Shown here: piece after piece, positions 49,061 to 61,151 of the stretch | Layout: each line of letters begins with the position of its first letter | How positions within the stretch are numbered: position 1 is the stretch's first letter | DNA from: Gyromitra esculenta | Lineage: Eukaryota; Ascomycota; Pezizomycetes; Pezizales; Discinaceae | NCBI GenBank assembly: GCA_038503075.1 | Contig: JBCAML010000001.1 | Location: 3,906,001-3,970,000, forward strand | Reading direction: 5' to 3' | Length of the DNA stretch: 64,000 nt | Made by a program: the position numbers and the translations under genes | The notes under the pieces: model-generated | The model's input: the letters and a program-made list of their open reading frames with translations, nothing else | The model's database searches: none | Told to the model about the DNA's origin: nothing

Positions 49061-52000
49061 CTACAACATACAGCTCCAACTAATAGGTAATCCGTAATGG
49101 CGAAGGTAGCCAAAGGTTATCTTGTGAGGCTTACTCTCTCCGTACAACAATGGCGTTAAGTTAAATAGCTAATCTAATTCCCAGGTTGTTGGTCAGTGTG
49201 GGTGCGGAAGCCCCTGCAGGAGACCAAATCTAGGTTGTTGGTTTAATCTTCGCGACGATCGGGAGGGCATGCTATCTACGAACCGAGACTTTATCCATCT
49301 GGGAGAGCGACTGTATTGAAAATATTAAGAACTTTTAATCCCGATTCTTTAGGCCCTAGACCCGAGAAAATTATGACAGGCCCAGACTTTAGGTTCCTAA
49401 CCTAGCAATGTCTCTAGAGCACACGACTAGAATGGATGAGAAACAGCCGAAGAAACAGCTTGCCAAGTCTATTACGTGATAAGTTAATATTGGTATCTGA
49501 AGCCTCGCTAAAGGTACCTACACGAGGAAGGATGACCATCAGCACCACAGCCTCGAGCCTCAGGTACCTCTACGAAGAACGTCTTAATTCACAGTCACTT
49601 AGGGAAACGGCAACTCGGTAGATGTTATCTAGTAATGGGAGGGACCGGAAAGGCCATTGGCTCTTGTTGGTCACCTGCGGCTGGGCGGGGATGGCTGGGC
49701 CTATTCGTGGGGCCGTCTGTTGGAGAAATTTCTGGGTGACTCTGAGTTTATTACAAGTGCGTTAGGCCTAGGATTCTTCGTTTTCCGGTAAGAACCTTTA
49801 TCGCCCAAGCTACCGCTAACCTCTCCCAAGAAGCCGGTTACTGGAGCCGATAGTTTGTTCCTCCGCAGAAAGGATTTTGACTATATCTGGCCACTCAACC
49901 GCTACTACATGTAGGTGCTTTCAACTTCGTGGCAGTTTTTTCAGTAGCGGAATTCTATATATTCAAATTATAGTGATATTAAATTCAATAGTATATCCTA
50001 TCTTGGGGTATAAATAAAATGTAAGGTAATCTTGATCTCAAGTAAAATGATCATCAGGATCAATGCGCTAATGCATGACGAAATTGGAAATTAGATCAAG
50101 ACGAACTGTACCGTTGGTAGCTTGAGCTATATATAAGATCTTGATATAGAGGCTCCCTTAATATATTAATAGTTACTGGTATAAATATGGGGAGCTCGAT
50201 TTGAATGAATTTGTGGTACGTACAGAGCCCCTTGATGGGGCTGTTGAGAGACAATTATAACAGCTCAAGCTATGTGACACGTTTCTAAAACCAACTTTCT
50301 AGAGTGACATATATTTTTTTTGTGTTCTGCTCTTTAAAGATAGGATATGTTAGTTCGTGTTGCTCTGTCGTGCTCAAATATTGATATCTATAAGCTTAAG
50401 TCCGGGAAAGATGTATATATGTCGCTGCCCGAGATGGTTAAGTACATTCTAGCTTCATATATGTTGATACTTAGGGATGAAGAAAAATACTTTAAAATGT
50501 TGAGTTTGAAGGCATACTGCATGCTGTAGTTTCGGAGGATAGCGTGTATATACCTGTGTATGAATTAAAACTACCAAAAATATACACGGAATTTGTGTTG
50601 GTATCTGCATGCGATTGTGTTGGGATTTGTATGCGTGGAGAGGTAGATAGCATCATTCATCATCGCGATGTGGTTCGTAGATATATAGTCCAATGCGGTA
50701 GATCAAGCTACTAATTTCCCCTCCCATGAAACTGAGGACCTAGATTTTCAGAATGTCCTCTCCGTAAACTTCAATTAGGTATGGCAATAACAACATCTGC
50801 AGACTCAACCCCTTTAGTAAACGTATAACGATAGTCGATCACAAAGCATGCGAAAACTATTCTGGCAGTATGATCAGGCAGGTGTTCTGAGGCACCTTGA
50901 TAAGGCAGCATGTGTTTTTTTTGAGAAAAGCAGCCGTGTAGGTGTTAGGTAACTACGATGTGTTCGCTGAAGTGCCATGAAGAAACGAAAAACGAATTCG
51001 TTGAACCTTTTCAGCCGGGTGATCAGTTAGCTTACTATACACGGTGAGGGTTTATCGTGGTAAGATCGCTTCCCTTCCTGTGGTGAGATTCCCGTAGGGC
51101 AGGATGATTAACAGTGAGAGTCTATTTACTTTTTCTACCTTTCAAAACGTTCAAGTTGTACTATATTCGGGTGATCAATTATACTTTCCTTCCGAAACTC
51201 AATTGTAATGATTATAGCTTGGTACTACAGCTATCACTGGCGAGGCTTGATTGTTCTAAGCACCGTATCGTGATAGACTATATTGCTACTAGATGCTGGA
51301 TATATGGAATATATCTATAGGCTTCCTAGGGCTGACATCCCCGATAGGATCCTGAATAGGTTGGAGGCTTTAGCTACTATGGGGGTTCCCGGGCCGAACT
51401 ATTCGGCGCCCAAAGAACCCCCGGCCTATGATACCGGTTGTATGACTCCATTGGGAGTATATATGTAGGGGCCCTATGCCTATCCTTTCGTTTACCCTTC
51501 TCTTTCTCTTGACACCGTGTTGCACAGACCTAATACTAGTATACATTCTATTCAACACTAAACTCTTAAGGAAAACCGGGTGATTTCTTGTGCTCGTCCT
51601 TCATTTTGACATTTTCTAATCGCAACGCCAATAGCAATTATAACAATTTGAAGAGATACTGGTGCGACTCGAGACGGTTCGTAGGCTCAGATCAGACAAG
51701 CCTGGTGTTAGGTCCTGTAGGAGCTACATGTGCCAAACGAGAAAACCAAATTCTACGTACCCACTAGAGTGCCGGGAACCCCGAGCCTCAGACTGGTAAG
51801 ACTTACCTCGGTATCAGTATAAGCTCGCTTGCATCGATGGGCTGCTACGCGGTTGAACCCAATTCTTTGGTATGTTCAACCAGCTTAGAGGGCCATCAAA
51901 ACCCATTTCAGGCAACCAAAATTTATCTATTCGATCACTCCATTTACGACAAGATTACTGAAAGGTTGGATGAGGTAGTGATACACACAGCGGCAACAAT

Positions 52001-54501
52001 AAAACTGGCTCAAGCTGCAGAGATGTTATAGCTTCATGGTATTGAGTATTTTGAGGTGGTATTGTGCAATTGCGGATCGTAAATAGACTAGATATATATA
52101 CTGAGGTAGGTTTTCGCTCGATATCACAATATAGAAAGGGTATTGTTTCATGTTAATAAAAGATCTAAAGGATGTAAAAGAAACACAGATGCTTTATGGT
52201 AAAGATACCAGTTTAAACCTCTATTCACCACACCAGCTGCAGACCCCTGGTGATGAACCCTGAAGGGTTGAGTAAACTTCGATTTACCGTTCTCCACTCA
52301 CACCTGTTGCTGTTGCTGCTTGACTCTGAGGAGCTTGTAGCTTCTAAACAATGTCCGCCGAGATGTCAACCACTCTCTGCATACATGTATGTGCCAACAT
52401 GTAGTTAGGCCTAAATGAACAGCGTTTCAGCGAGATGAACTTAGTTACAATATGGTCCATCTAAGTTATACACAAGTCGGACTTGTAAAATTGTTTTTGC
52501 TTAATGTGAAACCGAAGCCAAGCTACATTGTATCAAGCTACGTGTCCTCGAGCTTAAATCTCGAGGTCTGTGATGAATTTTGATTTTATCATTTGACAGG
52601 CCACTGAGATCTCGGTTCTCCCTTTTTTACGGGACTAAGAATTGATTTACGGCACTGAGACATCCAGTTTGAGACTAATAACAAGAGGAGCTATTTACTC
52701 GAAAGGGTACCGGCGCGACGTCGCCAGGCTTCAGTAAGGAATCGGGCTTACATCCTCACGTACGTAAGTTGACAGGCCGGAAATAACACGACATTGGGTA
52801 AAGCACTTTCAACCAACATGGAGATACACTTGATGCCGTTCCGAGGTGTAAAATAAAACATTTCTATAGGTCCGAGCTTTTGACACAAAAGATGGCGTTA
52901 GGTTTATTTAAGACATATAGGCGTATCTAAGTGGGTCCATGACCGGGTAAGCGGATTTTACATAATAGCGCTAGCAGATAGAATAACATCAAATGGATTT
53001 AATACGGTAGCTGTCCTTTGAGTTGGTATGGGTCTTACCGGAAATTTGGGTTAGTGGGCTGGTCAGAATGGATCTGTGGTAAAATCCGAATATGTATTAC
53101 GAGAGTAGATGAACATGGCTGCTTTTTACGTAGAGTAGTTCTTGTTTGGGTGGCGCCGTCTCGAAATTCGGTTATTTTGCACTTGGCCAAATCAGATGGA
53201 AAAGATTGCATTGGTGAAAACTATACCCAACTTCGTTTTTATCATAGAAGATCACTCGAGATTGCCCTACAGAATTCTTCGTGTCGCCGCGGATATGCTA
53301 TGGAGAGACTAAATTCCTAGTTTAGGTTTATATACTACAGCCGATCAAGATAGAAACTGGGTATTACTTAAAGTTACTGAGTTCTGATCTGCTCGAGAAG
53401 GTCTGGTGTGGTGACAGCTTGTATGCTAAGGGATATATGCCTTGGAGTGCGGTTGATTGGTAGAGCGTAAACTCACCATCGATAGGTTACGGGATATATG
53501 CAACAAGATTATGAGTTGAAGGGTATGGTTTAGTTCTGCGTCACCTCTAGAGAAAGAAGCAGTAAGAAAGCTATATAAAACTAGAAGAAGTCACTAATGT
53601 TAGTACCATGTCGCTTCTAGAGTGGAAGGGAGGCTCTATTCCCTGAAGCGGACATTACGGATAGTTTCATTATCTCATCTTCACTAAATTCGAATCTTGC
53701 TATACGTAATGATACGGAAAAGTACATGTAGTAGGCATATATATATATATCTCGGTAGGGTATTCTAGTAGCAAAGTCCGCGTGATATTTGATGATCATA
53801 AATGCCACTTCGAAAAATTTATTTCGCGCTTATCAATACGAACGTATATTATAGAACGGTACCTCACAAAAAAAACTATGGATGCTAGATAAGTATAAGG
53901 CAATATCTTTAACTTATTGTATAAATACTCTCGAGACTTGACTGCACGTACACGCCCCATGAACGGAACCCTTTAGCAAGGTCTACCGTGCATAAAGATA
54001 CGTACTAAGTGTTCCCACTAACTACTTGGACCATTTTCTACTCGTATATCTGGTTAATGCATCCCCCCCCTGTTTTATTCATATAATCGCTAGGTATGGC
54101 TCTAACTGAAATCCTTGTTTACCAGTAGATTTGTCTTTGGTACATGTGTGTATCCGTAAATACTGCGTCCCTTTGAAAATTCATGGATTTTTCAGCTCCT
54201 TAGTACGGCCATTAAGAACAGACGCTGTTCTAGATCTAGTAACTGATCGCAACTAATATATAGCAGGTAATATGGAGCTCGATATCAGTTCACTTGGCTT
54301 AGCAGCGCTGGACCCTGGAGTAAACGAAGGAATAGATATAATCTTATAGCGCTACCTACCTAAATGTACTTATATGTATAAGAAAACTACTATGGCGTGG
54401 ATGTAGCGGAAAGAATCCTAAGCCACAAAAACTCTGGAATAAAGTATCTGACCGAGACAGATTGTTTGCAGATACAGGTTACATCAACAGCTTCAAAACG
54501 T

Positions 54502-54560
54502 ATCTTTATTTATTTCATCATTAGGCACATTCAGCCCTAAGCTATAGTGCCTTCAGAATG
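54502..54560. repeat. Decayed dispersed repeat, copy B
   Basis: A TTTATTTATT tract followed by gcacattcagccctaag and a tgcc-containing segment, aligning with 42428-42490 and differing mostly by C-to-T or G-to-A changes. Confidence 0.5.
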
Positions 54561-57076
54561 TCTTTAGTTAGCTTGTATAGTAAAAATCATTGTTTTTTAA
54601 GCTCCTATATATGTCGAGCAAAAAAAAAATCCGTTACTGCTTGTTAGCATATACATTACTATTACTACGTCTTTAGTGGGGTCTGAACGTGGGTGTTGTG
54701 TTAGGCGTAGGCACTTAGCTATAGGCTGTCATAGTACCATAGCTATAGTACCTGGTAAGATTTTATTATTTGTCTGTTATGTGACGGCCTAATTAGTTCT
54801 AGGCTTATCGCAGGGTGAAGTAACTGCTCGAATTCTGCTTAAGAACTCACTAGTGAGCTTTGCGATTGTGGCATATTCTGGGTCTGAGCGTACTAGCGGA
54901 AAGAGATGGGTATTTGTGGTCAAAAAGCTGAGTTATGATAGACTCTTGCCAATGGTTTTGCTTTGGATTCGCAGTGCATATGCATGAGTAGAGTTTATCG
55001 CTTTGTACTTATTAGATTTTGTAGAGCTTCGGTATTAGGGTTTCAAACGGGACAGTATAGCTAGGCTGCGGCTACAACGATGGCAGCAAGCAAGCAATTT
55101 ATATTTAGCTAACTTCAGATAGGCCTGAGGGACTTCAGCTGGTAAGATGGAACATCAAGGATGAGAACTGCGAGACGCGTCTAAGTCTAGAGTGCTTGGA
55201 AGACGATCGAGGAGGCTCGTCCCTAATTTTAATTTTGCTTCTCTCCTCGATCTCATTCAGCGATTTGTTCTGACGGCTATCTTCGTCCTAGGCGTAGATA
55301 CAACCTCAGCTTAATTTATTATGCGAGAATTCATTTAGAGTAATAAGTACCCCTGTTACCGCCGCCACTATATCAACACCAAGTTAGCCCCTGCTACCAT
55401 ACGATTATCGTGAACTTCAAGTGCATCGATTCGATGCCGTACCAGCGCCGATGGCTTAGATCCTGGATCGTCTAGGGTATATGATGCCCCCGTGTATGAT
55501 ATCATAAAGCTAGATCAAAACGCCTTCAAAATAAATGGCCTCGGGAGCTTTGACGTTGAGCCTCTCTCGCTCTGTTTGGGTTCCTCAGGTCTGCCCGTGG
55601 GAGGGGATTTGGATTATAGATACTTATTACCACTATGATTGTCGACCCACTTAGCAACAACGGAAGTGTGTAGGTTTATCACTGTAGTTGTTAGACCACG
55701 GAACATCGTTTCAAGGGGTCTGTGCCTCCATTTTTTCGGAAGCTCGAATGTGGAAGTTACAGAACTAAAGTTGTTGCTTAACCATATGTGTGTATCAATT
55801 GCTAGTGTTTGCTCCCGAGGAACGCTGGTATCTAGGGCGAGACTTTCCGAATTTACATGCCATGGAACTGAACGGGGAAGTAATAATATAATCGTGACGT
55901 CTCCCGCTACAGCTCCGAGAAAATAGAATGTGTAGGATTGAAGGAAACACGCTTTTTCTACCGTTTCCCCTAGGCTTCCTCCTTGCTGCTTTTTTTGTTG
56001 CTCGATTCTTTTTGTATTGCACTCGTACCCAATCACCTCACTACCCCTGCACTCGTTTAGGTGGCTCAATGAGCGTCCAGCTCATACTCCCTCTATCCAT
56101 CTATCCCTCACTCTGCTAGGCTACATGGTGGACATAACTGGGTGTTTGGGTTTGTACGCTGTAGCCAAAGGCAATAGGGAGCCTAATCAGATTCAACGGC
56201 TAGTATGCATTATGCATTACCAGTGTTTTTGTTTCAAGGAAATGGCATGCTGTGCTTGCAGTCAGCGGCTGCGTGTGGTGCCGGGAGCTGTCAAGGTGGT
56301 AGTTAGGCGAGTGGTTAAATCCGTATCTAATAGGCTCCACCTCCCGCTTGTATTGCTGGAGTTTCTTTTCCGAACAATCTTATCTTATCAGATAACCCAA
56401 ACGGTACCAACATCCAACCCAAGCCTAGGGCGATGGCGCAATACAGGACCCCAAATGGCGAATTTGATACCCATCATGCAAGCAACCTGCAATGACCACA
56501 TTACACCGCAAGGCGCGCGAATTTGGGGTAGACAACTCATGGAATCGAAATCGAGAGACACAGGGGAGATGGAGGAATAAAGAGGTCATTTTTTTCGGGT
56601 GGAAGAGAGAGATAATAGCCACATGTATTCACATCATTATACATTAAAGTCACAAAAGAACTCGTAATATGGACTTGAAACTACGAGATTGATTTCTTTA
56701 GTCTTGTAGAGCTTCCACTAGGAGTTGAACTATTTACTACTTATTTACACGTCTTTTTCATGTGCTTCCCAAGTTTACGTCTATAGCGAGTTGACAGATA
56801 CCATCTTACGGCTAAGAAGTGTATCAGTGCAAGACAGAAGCCCGTGATTAAGCAAAAGAGCGACCCAGCTTAAAGAAAACGTGAACACTAACAGTAAACG
56901 AATACCCTATTCCAGAGTTCCCCAAACTCTCATCTCTCGATCTTGCGCCGCGTCCAAAAAGTAAAGAAGAAAAACCGTAAATAAGCAAATAAAACAATCC
57001 TTTTCAAGCAACAAAAAAAGCGATATAAAACAACCTTCATTCCCTCCTTTCTATACTAAGTTCTCTCATTCTCCTT

Positions 57077-58488
57077 TCATTTCTTTTCCTTCGTGCCCAC
57101 ACCATCCTTCGCGCCTGCCTTTTGTTTCGACGATGGTACCGTAGACTCTTTTGATGTGTTCTTCTCCATGAGAAGGTCCTTCAACCACGTATTCTCTGTC
57201 TGCAACTGCTTAATCCTGCCTTCCAACTCCTTAACCTTCTCCTCTCCCTCCTTTGCCCTCTTCTCTAAATCCTGTTCTCGTTGCTTCTTTTTGACTCGGA
57301 ACCTAGCAGATGCAGCCGTATTGCGTCTCCGTTTATCTTCGTCAGCTGCTCCAGTTCTTGATCCAGATTCGGAGCCATCGCCGCCAAATCCGAAATTGTC
57401 GCCCGAGGTTGGCGATTGTATAGGATGTTCGGAGGAACTTGCTGTAGAGGCTTTTCGCACACGCATACCGCGGGACGAGGATGTAGGTGTTACTGGGTAT
57501 GGTGTGGGAGAGGCAGAGTCCGACAATGGGGCAGGAGGAGGCGGATGGTAAGAGCTTCCGGTTGGGACGTGAGAGGCGATCATGTTGCTTGAGGCGTCTG
57601 CAAAGTTTGTGTTTACTCTCACGGTGACGTTGGGGGTTGTGGCAGTGGGAGTATGGTCGTGGATGTCCGCAGATGTGTGAGGAATGTCGTTGAGGGAGAA
57701 AGACCCATAGCCAAAGGGGTCATAGTCTATTCGGAGAGGTGTGTGTTAGCCTTCTCCTAAAATACGCAAAGCCGCGTTCAATAAATAAAGTATACTCCGG
57801 ACAGTCTTTATTGTGATTAGTTAGCGCCACCTGACTCGTGATTTAGTTGATAAGGCGGCGCGGTTATTGGCGGCCATACATAGCTATAAGCGGTATTTGC
57901 GAGGGGTCCAGCCATTGCTTAAAATCAGAAGTGATATATCAGAGGCGCAAATGTTGTGATGGTGCAGGAGCCACTACCCTACCCAATGGGGAAATAGGTG
58001 GAGGGGTTTCTTGGGGAATTCCCCCGGTACTGTTGTGACACCTGTCCATTGGAAGGGGGGATAAACGATGGTGGTGTAGAGAGATAGGCCCGAGAAGCTT
58101 TCTTCCCCCTCCCAGTGGCCAGAATGATCTCCCGTCATGCGCGAGAGCACTTACATACTAAAAAAGAAATGATAATAACAGTGATAACAGAAATAAAATA
58201 AAATCTTTATCTTTAAACAAACCTACCATTGAGAAAATCCATATTTCCACCCTTGAGATTTGGGTCGATCAGCTCCCCTTCCGCCAGCGGATCTCCTTCA
58301 GTATCCTCTTCTTGTTGGCTTACAGCTCGCGCTCTCCGCTGTTTCGCTTCTTGCCCCATGTCGAAGTCAAAAAACCGAGTGTTTGTGAATATGGCAAGGT
58401 CATCAGGACTAAAGGCGTCAACGTCCGTTTCGTCCGTGGTGGGCAGAGCGTTGAGATCCCGAATGCCGTTGTGGTAGGATCCCGACAT
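57077..58488 (-). CDS. bZIP transcription factor, MetR/CYS-3 type
   Basis: Exons are 58227-58488 and 57077-57726; the product is 303 aa. The basic region KRRRNTAASARFRVKKKQRE lies at about residues 219-240. It is followed by a leucine-zipper coiled coil to about 272, ending LQTENTWLKDLLMEK. The NTAASARFR...KKKQREQ signature is characteristic of the fungal MetR/CYS-3/Zip1-like group, whose studied members activate sulfur-assimilation genes; orthology to a particular member is inferred. The N-terminus has an acidic FSPDDLAIFTNTRFFDFDMG segment also seen in such regulators. The middle (125-200) is Pro/Ser/Thr-rich, suiting an activation domain. The intron is 500 nt, phase 1 (G|GTAGGT ... ATAG|AC), much longer than others here, and separates the N-terminal segment from the DNA-binding half. 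The start is the first ATG (MSGSYHNGIR). Confidence 0.87.
57727..58226 (-). other. 500-nt intron of the bZIP gene
   Basis: Donor AATG|GTAGGT and acceptor CGAATAG|AC give an in-frame FLN-D-YDPFGYGSFS junction. It is five to eight times longer than typical introns in this window. A hidden exon or alternative promoter inside it cannot be excluded. Confidence 0.7.
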
Positions 58489-59868
58489 CTAAGGGATATT
58501 TATATGGCCTCCCAGTACCAGTGACGGGGCTACAGCACAGTACAGCACAGCAAGCTTATGGTGATGTGTCGAGTCGAGGCTGATAGTCCGAGGAGCAAAA
58601 AGAAGGAAGGGGGTAATATGGTAAGAGCTCGAAAACAAAGGAAGTTGGTTTTTCCTACGTTGTCTAGGATATAAAAAGACCACACAACAATCTACTTAAC
58701 TGCGAAAAAGAAGAAAAATAAATGAAAGAAGGAACGAAGGCCACAACACATAACCCCCCTACATATCCTTCCCCCCCTCGTTCTTTACCCCCCCTCTTCT
58801 CGCTAACGCGACTCACGTAGTTCCCCGATGCCCCCGTTGCCAAGTCACCCTAGGAGCTGGATTAGAGATCGAGATCAAGTGGTAAACTAGTGTGCATATC
58901 CATTTATCGAAAGTCCTCATCGAACACGCGCGGCAGTTCCTACCCTTTTCCGCGACCATTTCGAGTCGATGGTAAATGCAGTGCTCTTAGCTAGCAGCAT
59001 GATTGCAATCCAGGTACACGTGTACGAGCTTTTCTATATCGCGGGGATGGGGGAGGAGCTCAGAGGCGCCAAAAAGTCGCGAGAGGTTATGTCAGTACGT
59101 AGCTCGAAGACGCCATCGAGGAGTGTTCTGTCGGAATATCTATATACATGCATATTACATGCGACAGGGGTGGTGGAGGTCTTCCTGCGGTCAATGTAGG
59201 ATTCTTTGCTCCGGTTGGTTCGGTACTAGTTGAAGACGGGAATAAGAAATGCTACGCTATGCAGGCGCGTGTGTCCCACTATTCCGCTTCTGGTGTAAAT
59301 TATTAGATCTATGATTATTACCTCTCCTTTTGCGTGGGAAACCGTCGCTGTAACCCTTTCCGAATATTTCTTCGGCAACAACCGAGCTTTTAGCTCGTTG
59401 CCAATATGGATTAGGTTAAGAGATATATCTAGATCTTGGCCACTGAACCCTTAAATACCCCAGCTAGCCCGATTGACAATGCGATGAATCGTAATTTTCT
59501 GCTACTTTTGAACTGGGTTCTAACCCAGAAAATTCTCAGATCTAGTTTCATAACTCAGCTACCTGGTAACTCCGATACCAACGTTAACCCACACGGGAGT
59601 AATGGGAAGAAACAAATATATAAAAACAAAAAAAAGCAAAACCCAGATGATACCATTGCGGTCTAACCCAATCCCATGTGGCTGCTTCACTAACATTTCT
59701 TGATCACGCACTTTGAACCCCCTTCCGGATCATCCATTAAAGATATCAAACCCGACATAGGCACTCGGGTTATTTGCCCTCCTCCCTGCGCTTTCAACCC
59801 GCTCTCTTTCGCTGTCCTCACCTCCGGTAATTCCCTCTCACAGCCCATTTACCCTTCTCATATCCTCA
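58489..59868. other. Promoter/upstream region of the bZIP gene
   Basis: The first 150 bp are probably the promoter and leader of the minus-strand bZIP gene; CAGTACAGCACAGCA near 58535 is a small repeat. The remainder has no recognisable gene. Confidence 0.4.
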
Positions 59869-61151
59869 TCACCCAGCCCAAACTCTGCTTGATTCTTCCA
59901 GGCATGGCAGACTCGGGGAGCCACGCTTATACCCCGCTGAATTATCCAAGAGAGGAGAAGCTTGCGCAGATTTTTTTTGCGTACTTTGATACACTAACAT
60001 GGTAGCTAGATCATCGATGAAGTCTGGGGAGGTGGGCAGTGAGAATAACAGTGGGGCAAGACGCCCGCCGAATGGGGAGTGCGCGGTTATACGGATTTTG
60101 TGAGAATGGCGAAAATTTATCAGCTTATGCCGTGGAAGATGGCTTTTGAGGCTATTAGCTTTGCCACCGCACGATGAGAGAGAGGTGGAGCGGGGTTGGA
60201 GTGCATACAGGTGGAGTTTAATCAGATTTACTGCGGGTTTGACACACAAGCTAGAGTTTAGCAAACGCTCAGTTTTTAGGATTGAAAAGCTGGAGATCCA
60301 TAGAGTGGGTGGGGAGTTGCGTTAGTACCTTCCCTTCTAGCACGAATATGTGTTGTGCGAGGGGCATACCTGTGACTTTGACTTTCCCTTAGGTGATCAG
60401 GCCTTCTAAATATTGCACGCTAGGTGTATATATAGCTCTTTGATGGTGGAGCATCCTCCTCCGGCTCTTTCGTGGTGTCAATAGAGGTAATTGTAAATGT
60501 TCGAACTTCTCGGTGAATGCCTACCCCACCATCAAGATGCTTCACGGTAGCATAGAGCTCATTGGAAACGTACGCCGTGGGAACTATAGAGAAATTGGAT
60601 CATCTATCAACACTCTCTGAGCGTCCAGAGGGTTTGTGGTTTATACAATGCATCAACTATAAGCACATTAGTAATTTGAAATCGAAACCCAAAACTCCAC
60701 GAGAGATAGAACCGTATTCTAATCCTGAACATTTCAAACTTATCTTAATCCCAACCGCCACATTCTCAAATTTATGAGACGTATTATACCCAACAGACAA
60801 AATAAAATAGAAATCAGTATTACAGAAATCTAAAGCTCTCGCCAATTTAACCCGCAATTCTGACGTAATCCACAAGTCTTACCTCAACCCCTTCCCACTC
60901 TCAACTCACCCTCGTATCGCAGCATCAACCTCCTTCTCACTCATGTAGCAAAATACAGTATCAATATGGCAATATGCAACCTCCAGAACCAGTATCGCAA
61001 TCTTAATAGAATCTTTGGACGCAGTAGGATCCACGAAGAGGGATGGATCAAAGGTGCCAGAGCCGATAAACGGAATGTAAGTCCCAGGAGCATTCCCAAG
61101 GCGTTGGGGCTTGGATAACTTAATAACCGAGATTATTTTATATTCTTGCAT
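59869..61151 (-). pseudogene. Decayed aldo-keto reductase
   Basis: Dispersed segments in the right order match the NAD(P)H-dependent aldo-keto reductase family. At 61151-60906: GTYIPFIGSGTF, then the active-site region CHIDTVFCYMSEKEVDAAIR (normally GYRHIDTA-xx-Y, with Asp and Tyr kept). At about 60867-60790: DLWITSELRV (normally LFITSKLW; the catalytic lysine of that motif is replaced by Glu). At about 60300-60210: FSILKTERLLN and KPAVNLIKLHLYALQP (normally KPAVNQIELHPYLPQ). Then LINFRHSHKIRITAHSPFGG. The pieces lie in different frames, the middle around the HWP motif is not recognisable, and an in-frame TAA sits directly before DLWITS. A heavily intron-split diverged gene is the alternative, but loss of key residues favours a pseudogene. 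Confidence 0.62.

Larger units (their letters stand above)
45616..57076. other. 11.5-kb A+T-rich gene desert
   Basis: No supported gene. The stretch is rich in TA, CTAG and TATATA steps and looks like decayed repeat DNA. Contents include a 156-bp MITE (48903-49058), the second copy of the 29-bp motif (48553-48581), a decayed repeat copy (54502-54560) and TACATGTA at 49906, 52382 and 53723. Open frames at 55614-56069(-) and 56017-56580(+) overlap each other on opposite strands and have no domain I recognise. No reverse transcriptase, integrase or transposase motif was found. Confidence 0.5.

Noticed and set aside
55614..56580. Opposing ORFs of 151 aa (-) and 187 aa (+)
   Set aside because: They overlap on opposite strands, lack domains and sit in decayed A+T-rich DNA.
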